Origin: Podila epigama | Lineage: Eukaryota; Mortierellomycota; Mortierellomycetes; Mortierellales; Mortierellaceae | NCBI GenBank assembly: GCA_015679605.1 | Contig: JAAAVE010000183.1 | Location: 1-27,715 of the forward strand | Direction: 5' to 3' | Length of the DNA: 27,715 nucleotides | Shown: positions 19,445 to 27,715 of the stretch, piece after piece | Numbering within the stretch: position 1 is the first letter of the stretch | Layout: each line of letters begins with the position of its first letter | The notes under the pieces: model-generated | Databases searched by the model: none | Told to the model about the DNA's origin: nothing | What the model saw: the letters and a program-made list of their open reading frames with translations, nothing else | Program-made: the position numbers and the translations under genes

Positions 19445-22400
19445 ATGGAGATCGACCTCACAGATTCGCCCTCTACAACTTCCGTGTCTACTCCTACTGA
19501 ATCAGCGCTTCACATCCACAAGAGACGTCGGACTGATGACGAGATTGCAGGAGCACGCGATATGAACGACATTGAGAGCGAAGATGCAGAGTTGCCTCAC
19601 TCTTTGTCCAAGGACGTGTCAAATGGCTCAGGTTCATCGTCTTTGCGCACCACCATCGCCATGAGTGAGCCACCTCAGTGGCAGAAAGTGATTGAGAAAT
19701 CCGTCAAGGCCATCGTATCTATCCGCTTCAGCCAAGTCTCTGCATTTGATACAGAAGGTAACATGTCTTTACCCTACCACTTGTCACTCGTTGCAGCTGG
19801 TATCGAAATATGGGACGAACTCTGGACAGGTTATCGACACCAGAAGGAATGGCATGTAGTGGAGGGGGGTTTTTTTTAGGTGCTCTACTTTACGCTCGCT
19901 CTTTATATTTTGCAGTTGCTCTTGGGTCAAAAACTTGCTCTTGCGCCTGCTGTTGGTCGGCAATGACGTCTGGATGGGAGCTTTTCTTGTCCCTTTTTTT
20001 ATATTGTACTTCTCCTTCCTTGCAAAACACACTTTCGGCCTCGCCCCTTTTCCAAGTGTGTGTTCCACTTGGTGAACAAGGGTAAAAAAAAGGGCAAGAA
20101 CGTCAGAGAAGCGTGTCAACATGAGGAAACGACAAAGACAAGAAAAAAATATGACATGCAGGAGATTATTCGGACAGATCGAAACTTGTGGAGAGTTTAT
20201 ATTTATTTTCAACCTTTTACGAGCACGGACATTGTTCAACGGGGGGGAGGACCATGCATGTACGCCAGGACAGACTGAAGAGGTTGACCAACTATCGCAG
20301 ATGTGAGATCATTTAAACTTATCTTTTCTTCTTTTCAATTTTCATATCCTTTTCTAGGCCCAGAGACGTCAGAGGCCACTGGCTTTATCGTGGATGCAGA
20401 GCGTGGATTAATTTTGACCAATCGGTAATGACTTTTCTTTGTGACATGCTGTGGACGTTGTCAAGTGGACAATAGACGACTCATCATTCGTCATCATCAC
20501 ATTGCTTTGACTCTTCCTTTAGACATGTCGCATGCTCAGGTCCATTTGTAGGAGAAGCCGTGTGTCACGATCATGAAGAAGTTGATGTGTACCCTGTCTA
20601 TAGAGATCCGGTTCACGATTTTGGGCAAGTCCTTTTTTTTTATTCGTTTCCATGTTCATTTCTCCAACACGTACCCGTCAATATGGAGCAAAGGGAAAAC
20701 AGGCGAAAAACAGTACTTTTGAATATATAAACGATAAACGATATTCGGTCACTAACATCATACCACTGGGTTCCTTTCTCATTCTAGAATTCTAAAGTTT
20801 GACCCTACCAAGATCAAGTATATGGAAGTCACCTCGATCTCACTGAAGCCCGAAATGGCAAAGGTGGGCATTGACATTCGTGTGGTCGGTAACGATGCAG
20901 GAGAAAAGCTTTCAATTCTTTCCGGTTCCATTTCTCGTCTCGACAGAAACGCACCTGAATATGGAGATTTGACGTACAACGATTTCAAGTAAGTAATCGC
21001 CTAGAGCGTCATCTTAATGTGGTTGTGGTTGTATATGTTGTATATGTTGTATATGTTGTTGTTGTTGTTGTTGATGTGTCGAGCAACATTCACCGTCGCA
21101 TTAACTTGCCATTTCGCTTTGTAAAAAAACTACAGCACCTTCTATCTTCAGGCAGCTTCAAGTACGAGTGGAGGATCAAGTGGTTCACCAGTGATCGACA
21201 TCAATGGAAATGCAGTGGCATTGCAGGCAGGAGGTAGTCTCAAGGCAGCAACCGACTTTTTCTTACCTTTGGACCGTGTTCGTCGCGCGCTGACTTTTAT
21301 TCAGGAGGGCAAGCCCGTGTCGCGCGGCACGATCCAGACCCAGTTCTTGTATAGACCCTTTGACGAAACACGCCGCTTGGGATTGAGCCAAAAGACAGAG
21401 GCACTCATCCGAAGCACCTTTCCTGAAGAGATTGGCATGTTGGTTGCCGAGACTGTGCTCCCCAAGGGCCCAGCGTCAGAGTGTCTGGAGGAGGGTGACA
21501 TTTTGGTCTCGATCAATGGCGAACTGATCACAAAGTTTGTACCCCTTGAAGATTGTCTGGACAGGAACGTGGGCAAGGAAATCGAGATTGTGGCAGAACG
21601 TGGAGGCGAACAGCGCACATTCAAGGTCACGGTCCAGGATCTGCATAGTATCACCCCCGACCGTTATGTGGAGATTGGAGGCGCAAAGCTCAATAACCTC
21701 AGTTACCAACTGGCGCGTAACTTTTGCGTGCCTGTCAGTGGTGTCTACGTCTCTGAGCCGAATGGTATGTTCCGGTTCGAAGGACCAGATCGGGGATGGC
21801 TTCTGTCCTCTGTCGACAATCAGCCTGTGCACAATTTGGACGACTTTATTGAGGTGATGCAAAAGATTCCAGACAGAGAGCGCGTGCCTGTCGTCTACTA
21901 CAGTATCGCAGATGTGCACACGACAAGTGTGGCGGTCGTCCAGGTGGAGCGTCACTGGAGTCGTTTCCGTTTGGCGGTCAGGAATGATAAGACCGGTATT
22001 TGGGACTTTACCAACCTCGGCACGCCCTTGCCTCCAAAGCCCATCGTACCATCCACCGCAAGATTTTTGGAGTTAGATGAGTCTCTGGGACCAGCCAAGG
22101 AGTTGTTTAGTAGTATGGTCAAAGTAAGCTACTACATGCCATGCCGTATCGACGGATTTCCCAAGAGTAGGGTATGTATTATCTCCGCGTTTTTTGTGTG
22201 TGTTTGTTTGTGAGAGTGTTCGTGTGCGAGTGGAAGTAAGAATGAGTGAGAGAACTGACAATATTTTGGCGTGCCTTTGCTTGGTACACTTTATTCTTTT
22301 CATGTGGCTTTAGAAATACGGCGCAGGATTGGTGGTGGATTCTGAACGGGGACTTATCGTGGTTTCGCGCAACATTGTGCCGTTTGCGATGGGTGATTTG

Positions 22401-23866
22401 AGTGTGACAATTGCGGATTCGATCATTGTCCCAGGAAAGGTCATGTATCTCCATCCAACACACAATTTCGCCATTATCTCTTATAATCCAGCCGACGTTG
22501 GAAACACACCGATTCGCTCGGCCAAGATCTCACCGATCAACCTTGTTCAGGGCCACCAAGTATCACTCGTAGCTTTTAACCACAACCAGAGACCCATCTG
22601 CCTAAAAACAGTTGTCACGGATATTACAAGTGTTACTATTCCACACAATGGTACACCCCGATTCCGTGGCATTAACCTGGATGCCATTACCTTGGACACA
22701 CCATTGGCCCAGCAATGTTCCTCTGGTGTGTTGGCGGACAGCGAGGGCCGTGTGCAGGGTCTGTGGCTTTCATACCTGGGTGAACGCAATTCGAGTGGGC
22801 GGGACAATGAATACCATTTAGGACTCCATATTTCGACCATCATGCCGGTTCTTGAGCCCATGACGCGGGGACTGTATCCCAAGCTTCGAAATCTCAATAT
22901 TGAGGTGATGCCTGTGCAGATGGCTCAAGCAAGACATATGGGACTGACAGATGAGTGGGTTAAGAAGGTGGAGGAGGCCAACCCGGCAAGACATCACATT
23001 TTCATGGTCCGTCGTACGGAGACGGGTTCTGTGTCTGCGTCGATCTTGCAGGAGCTAGACCTTATTCTGAGTATTAATGGCAAGGTGATTACTCGGATGT
23101 ATGAGATGGATGTTCAATACGAAGCGACAGAGCTGGAGATAGTAGTTTTGCGCAAGAAGGTGGAGGTCAAGGTGACGGTGCCGACAGAGGCCGTTGATGG
23201 TTCGGGAACGAGCCGGTTGGTGATCTGGGCCGGTGCCATGATGCACGAGCCCCACAAGGCAGTTCTGCAGCAGAGCAAGACGTTGCCTAGCCGGGTCTAT
23301 GTCTCGGCACGGTCCAAGGGCAGCCCGTCGTACATGTATGGTATGGTTCCGACCATGTGGGTGACACATATCAATGGTACGCCCACGCCCGATCTCGATG
23401 CCCTTCTCAAGGCTGTGAAGCAATGTCCTGACAATTCATATGTCCGTGTCAAGACCATGAGTTTTGACATGATTCCCACAGTTTTGAGCATCAAGACCAA
23501 CATGCATTACTGGTACGTGTGTGTGTGTGTGTATATTGCATGTGGCGTGTTGTGTGTGCGACGCCAGGCAGGAACAAATGTGAACTGGGTTTAAATGGTT
23601 ATGCATCATGGCCAACATGCATTGGTGTTTGAACCCTGTTTTGAAAATCACTCACACACCTTTTGTTACCGCATTTGTATCTTTTTAGGCCCACGGCAGA
23701 GATGGTGAGGGATGATAATGAAGAGTCTGGCTGGCGCAAGGTGACGGACAGCATAACGTCTGTTTCAGTGGCAGTAAACAAGGAGGATGGTCCTCAAGCC
23801 GTGATAATTGATGGAGATGAGGTTGACATGGACGAAGAGGTTGGCAGCAATGAGATTGTTGGCTAA
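19445..23866 (+). CDS. NMA111: NMA111-type nuclear HtrA/DegP-like serine protease
   Basis: Double HtrA-like protease; the yeast family member is nuclear and linked to apoptosis-like death and protein quality control. Exons: 19445-19757, 20358-20424, 20523-20624, 20788-20988, 21136-22171, 22314-23512, 23689-23866 (1031 aa; yeast is 997). An acidic/Ser-rich N-terminus carries a basic KRRR cluster near residues 27-30, a possible nuclear signal. The first protease domain keeps the triad: H128 (TNRHV), D159 (DPVHDFG) and S243 (GGSSGSPV), with the same Asp-Ser spacing as yeast. PDZ-like segments follow ([19 protein letters not shown]), then a second, degenerate protease-like domain ([19 protein letters not shown]) and a C-terminal PDZ-like part. 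Intron 3 uses a GC donor. Intron 1 is 600 nt. The C-terminal tail is acidic. Confidence 0.95.
21018..21074. repeat. TGTTGTATA / GTT repeat in NMA111 intron 4
   Basis: GTGGTT units, then TGTATATGT units repeated three times, then (GTT)n, all within the 147-nt intron 4. Simple-sequence expansion; it creates a spurious Val-rich reading frame. Confidence 0.85.
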
Positions 23867-23895
23867 TGAGCTATAGCTGGATTACCTTGATGTTT

Positions 23896-23920
23896 TTCTT
23901 TCTTTCTTTCTTTCTTTCTT
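23896..23920. repeat. (CTTT)n microsatellite
   Basis: About six CTTT units, roughly 30 nt past the NMA111 stop codon, probably in its 3' UTR. Confidence 0.9.
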
Positions 23921-24342
23921 ATTTTTGTTCTTTTTTTATTATTATTTTTCTTTTGCTTTGCATGATGACCATTGTTGTCATTCTTCGTTCTTTCTTTCTC
24001 TCTCCATCCGTCCCTTCTTCCTTGCCTCTTTCTTCATTATTCTCTTTTCGTCATTGTGGTAATAGATTCTCATCACGCCCATTTTTATTTTTCCTTGTAT
24101 AAAAAGGGGAGTGGCATGTCCTTTGTTATTGCGCAGTTGTTGTTTAAACATTACAGCATTTCACCATCCGACAGTCAGTCTTGCTCACTCCTGCATGCCC
24201 CATGCCCTATGCCCTAGCCTTACTTAGACAAAGTGCACTTGCCCTCTCTTACCCCTTTGTCCCACTGTCCTTCTTTCCCTCTTTTTTATGCGCCCATCAG
24301 CCCATCTCAAAAACCTCAAAAAAAAAATTTGCGCCAAAAAAT

Positions 24343-24350
24343 TATAAAAG
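24343..24350 (+). promoter_or_regulatory. TATA box of MFS transporter
   Basis: TATAAAAG, a strong consensus TATA, 204-211 bp upstream of the transporter ATG. A second one, TATAAAAAG, lies at 24098-24106. A TATA promoter suits an inducible gene such as a drug exporter. Confidence 0.5.
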
Positions 24351-24415
24351 GAGGGGTCATTCCCACTTTTTTTTTCTGCTTCTTCCCACTTTACACAACA
24401 AACACGCAAACACCC

Positions 24416-24450
24416 TTCACTCTTCACTCTTCACTCTTCACTCTTCACTC
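24416..24450. repeat. (TTCACTC)5 heptanucleotide repeat in MFS leader
   Basis: Five perfect 7-bp units between the proximal TATA box and the ATG, so probably transcribed as 5' UTR. A related TTCACTC-type stretch occurs upstream of ATP14 at 9428-9457. Confidence 0.95.
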
Positions 24451-24553
24451 TCACTCTCAATAAAAAAACAAACATCCCTGCCTTGCCTACATCCCCCATC
24501 CCCACCCACCTCGTCTCACTTTCCTGCCACAAACATAAACCATACAAGAGGCC

Positions 24554-26649
24554 ATGCCAAGAAGCAAGAGCTCCCTGTCCACGGTCTCTGTCGATGAGCT
24601 CAAGACCGCTCATTCTCCACAAGAACGCCATGATGGCTACAAAGAGTCCAAGTCTGTCGCCGACCTCGAGGCCAACACCGTCAACCCTTCTAGCACAACC
24701 TCACAGGCTACCCAACCCGTATACGGTTCAGACACAAGTCCATTGCCACATCAGCAGTCTTCCTCCTCAGTTTCTATTTCTGTTCCACCACCTCCCCCTC
24801 ATGATTTTGGACCCAAGGTGCCATTGACTGGTGTCCGTCGATTCCTAGTCTTCCTAGGGATCCTACTGACCTTGTTCCTCGCTGCCTTGGACCAGACGAT
24901 TGTCTCGACCACCCTGCCATCCATCGCTAAAGACTTTGACAACTTTTCAGACATCTCCTGGGTCGGTACCGCGTACCTCCTCGCAACAACGGCTACCCAG
25001 CCATTGTATGGTGCAGCCAGTGATATCTTTGGAAGAAAGAGGTCCATGTAAGTTATTCGTTTCACACACACACTCTCTCTATTCTATCTTTTTTTTTCTC
25101 TCTTTCTCTTACCTCCTCCAGCTCTCTTTCTCCCCTCTCGTCATTACACTTGGTACTTGAGATTGGAAAAAGTACATGAGTTCGAGCCTCTTCATGTTCT
25201 CCAACTTTATACCTAACAGAACAAAAAATTTCTTTCCTAACCTTTGGTTGCCCCTACATAGGTTGTTTGCTTGCTTTGTCTTCTTGCTTGGCTCTGCACT
25301 CTGTGGTGCGGCTCAATCCATGACCATGCTCATTGTAAGTTTTCACTTTTATTCTTTTGTTCTTCCTTCGTTTTTTCATTTGCTCTTCAGTCGTCTCGGC
25401 CATTCCCTGAATACCCTACAAAGAGAAAACTCTAACTCGCGTTCATCTCCATACATTATGATAGGTTGCTCGTGGTGTACAAGGGCTTGGTGGTTCGGGC
25501 ATCATTGCGTTAACTATGATCCTTGTCGCGGATATTGTCCCATTGCGCGAGCGAGGCAATTACCAGGCCTTGGTTGCCATCATCTTTTCTATCGCTGCTA
25601 TCCTGGGCCCATTGCTGGGAGGCGCCTTTTCAGACAATATCACTTGGCGCTGGGCATTCTACATCAATCTACCTGTAGGAGTTGTTTCTGCCGGTCTACT
25701 TGTCGTGTTTTTGCACATGAAACGGCGCAAAGATGTTACCTTGTCCCAGAATCTCAAGACACTCGACTACTCGGGCATTGTCCTCCTCGTCATTTCCATC
25801 GTCATGGTCCTCCTAGGCCTCAATTGGGGCGCGGACGCAAAATACCCTTGGGACTCGGCCGTGATCATTGTGCTTCTCGTGGTCGGTGCCGTGCTTGGAG
25901 TTGCGCTTTTATGGAACGAGGCAAAGTATGCCAAGAGACCCATTATTCCGCTTTGGCTCTTCATGTCGTTTTCCATGTCCATGACTTATCTTGATGTCTT
26001 TATCCAAGGTTTCCAGTTCTTGGGCCTCATGTTCTTTTTACCCATGTACTTTCAAGCCGTACATGGCTCGTCTGCTGTCCGTTCTGGCTTGGAGCTGCTC
26101 CCCTATGCGATCATTTCGTCTGCAGTGGCAGTTGTTGCTGGCTTACTCATGAGCCGTTGGGGCACCTACAAGGAGTTGATTGTCTCTGGTTTTGCTCTCA
26201 GCACTATCGGCTCAGGTCTTCTCATCCTATTTGACGAAACTACCTCCAAGGCTGTCACAAGCATCGTCCTCGCTGTCGAGGGAGTGGCCATGGGTCTGAC
26301 CGTTAACACGACACTCCTCGGTGTGCACGCACAGCTCGTCAACAAATCGGACCTAGCCTTGAGTACCTCGCTTTGGACGTTTCTCCGTATGATGGGAGGT
26401 GTCTTTGGTATCGCTGTTGGAGGTGCCTTTGTCCAGAATAGTCTGAGTGCTGCTGGTGCAGCTGAATATGGACAAAATATTCCAGCGATCGCGACATTGC
26501 CTCCTCAAGTACGTGCACCCGTGCTGCGGGCATTCGTGGTTGGTTTGCAGAGATATTTCATTTTGATGACCGTTATCTCTGGTGTTGCCTTCTTGGCGTC
26601 CTTGTTTATTACCAAGAAAAAAATGGGCGCCAAACAAGAGAAGAAGTGA
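24554..26649 (+). CDS. DHA2-family MFS multidrug transporter
   Basis: Proton-coupled drug/toxin exporter of the 14-helix DHA2 type, plasma or vacuolar membrane. Exons: 24554-25047, 25262-25334, 25465-26649 (583 aa, usual size). A hydrophilic Ser/Thr/Pro-rich N-tail of about 90 residues precedes TM1 (FLVFLGILLTLFLAALDQTI, with the DHA2-like LDQTIV motif). Motif A-like GAASDIFGRKR follows TM2; VARGVQGLGGSGII forms TM4; motif C-like ILGPLLGGAFSD is in TM5, then WRWAFYINLPVG before TM6, all hallmarks of this family. A short basic tail (TKKKMGAKQEKK) ends the protein. Both introns restore the reading between TM2 and TM4. The substrate cannot be inferred; close relatives include azole and toxin exporters and some vacuolar amino-acid carriers. 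No biosynthetic genes are next to it. Confidence 0.93.
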
Positions 26650-27715
26650 GCGTCTGTTTCTAGTGTCCTTTTATTATTTCTTTTGTTTTCGTTTTTTTTT
26701 GTCGACACGTAGGGGATAGGGATGTAGTTTTAACTATATTTTAAATACAGCATAATCTCATTTTATTTTTGATTTTGGTTCAGGTTGGCGTCTTTTGTAT
26801 TGTTTGATAGTGAAATGGAACCATCACGACTAGGACTTAAAATCAAGGAGTAACAGTAAGGAGCCGATGTCTGGGAGGAACAAAGCAGCAAAAGGTGTAC
26901 AAAGGAACCACATCAAAAGAGGCCAGGAGGTAAGCAAGGGATTTCCTTGCATTTATTATTGATGGGCATGGACGACGGTAGAGATGTCGTCTTGGAGGGG
27001 TATCCTATTTGGAATGACTGAACCTGTCAAATCCAATGTCGCGCTATTCGCGAAAGCTTGCATCTTATTGTATTTATGTTTCCTCTGTTTAGATGCTGCT
27101 CAAAATATCCACTACAGCTTTGATAGATGCCACCATGACTATTTGCATTTCTGCCGAATGCATACCCTCGCTTGGCTTAGGTGTTGCAGGTTATTTAACA
27201 GTCAGTCCCTTTTGGTACAATGCACATGGTTAAAAATGCGTGCTAGCCATGGCGGCGGCGGTTTAACACTCCTGCTTTGTTGTAAGGGGCTTCAGCATGG
27301 ATTTCGCGTTCTGTGGCCGATTCCTAGGCTACTGCGACATTGACATTGACCTTGAAAACTATGAGCCGCAACTTTGTCCTCAAAGTATTGGCACAAGCGA
27401 ATTCTTTGATTTAGTTTCCTGAAAACACCAATCTCACAGACTTTCCAGGCTCGCAATTTAGTACCGTAACAGTCAAAAAATATCAAAGGTGGGAAACGTG
27501 TATCTGTATATCTTGATATTGATGCGGCAGGATCTTTTATCTCCTGAAAAGTCACCTCGTTCAAACGTGGCAAAAAAAAAAAAAGATGGAGAATTCATAA
27601 AACCAAACAGATAAATTTCGACTGCACTCCAGAAGCATCAGCAGCTGGCATTGATTGAGAGTGAACTTTGATAAATAACCAGTTTTGTGGTAGCCAAGCG
27701 GTCAAAAAATGTCTT
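26650..27715. other. Right-hand region without a supported gene
   Basis: 1066 bp. The first 150 bp are A/T-rich and fit the MFS 3' UTR. Beyond that, a plus frame of 119 codons (26984-27343) and a minus frame of 93 codons (27573-27292) lack recognisable motifs. Another minus frame is open from the window edge to a stop near 27596 and includes MPAADASGVQSKF. These could be the 3' exons or the remains of a gene to the right. There is GCGGCGGCGG at 27250-27259, an A-run near 27571, and an A-box-like TAGCCAAGCGG close to the edge. Confidence 0.4.

Larger units (their letters stand above)
23867..24553. promoter_or_regulatory. NMA111 3' flank and MFS transporter promoter
   Basis: 687 bp without a gene. 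In order: a (CTTT)n run at 23896-23920, T/C-rich sequence, a TATAAAAAG at 24098-24106, a short ATGCCC triplication near 24194-24212, a second TATA box TATAAAAG at 24343-24350, a (TTCACTC)5 repeat and an A/C-rich leader up to the transporter ATG. Frames here are repeat-encoded or too short to trust. Confidence 0.6.

Noticed and set aside
26984-27343. 119-codon plus frame MSSWRGILFGMTEPV...
   Set aside because: No recognised motif, Cys/Leu-rich chance-like composition, and it overlaps other open frames on the opposite strand.
27680-27715. tRNA-like A box TAGCCAAGCGG at the right edge
   Set aside because: It fits the A-box consensus, but the following bases cannot close a D-stem and the window ends before any B box or anticodon.

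Overview
This is a gene-dense stretch of a fungal nuclear genome. ATP synthase subunit h (ATP14-type), IMP-specific 5'-nucleotidase (ISN1-type) and the nuclear HtrA protease (NMA111-type) are all fungal forms. The 29 complete introns I could place in seven genes have GTAAGT-like donors, and most are 90-220 nt. A likely homolog of animal C1orf109/AIRIM, a protein budding yeast lacks as far as I recall, points to an early-diverging lineage. A Mortierella-like Mucoromycota species would fit, but I infer that from style and family content, not from a marker gene.

Layout, left to right: (1) PRP5/DDX46 spliceosomal DEAD-box helicase, minus strand, 3' end cut off by the window edge; (2) NPC1/NCR1 sterol transporter, plus, divergent from PRP5; (3) a short AIRIM-like coiled-coil gene, minus, tail-to-tail with NPC1; (4) ATP14, plus, divergent from AIRIM; (5) an unrecognised 744-residue secreted or membrane protein, minus; (6) ISN1, minus, with two tiny first coding exons and a 10-N assembly gap in an intron; (7) NADH-cytochrome b5 reductase, plus, divergent from ISN1; (8) NMA111, plus, with one GC-AG intron; (9) a DHA2-type MFS transporter, plus. 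The last 1.07 kb has no gene I can support. All gene models were built by hand: splice sites were chosen so that exon phases add up and conserved family motifs are restored. For every complete spliced gene the exon lengths sum to a multiple of three.

The genes are mostly unrelated housekeeping functions: splicing, sterol traffic, ribosome maturation, respiration, purine salvage, lipid redox, protein quality control and drug export. I see no biosynthetic cluster, transposon, CRISPR array, RNA gene or obvious new multi-gene system. The things worth a second look are smaller: the AIRIM-like gene, the orphan membrane protein, two stop-free 3n introns that could be retained in frame, the 18- and 24-nt exons, and several near-perfect palindromes in promoters, including CCG-N11-CGG upstream of NMA111 and TCACGTGA between AIRIM and ATP14.
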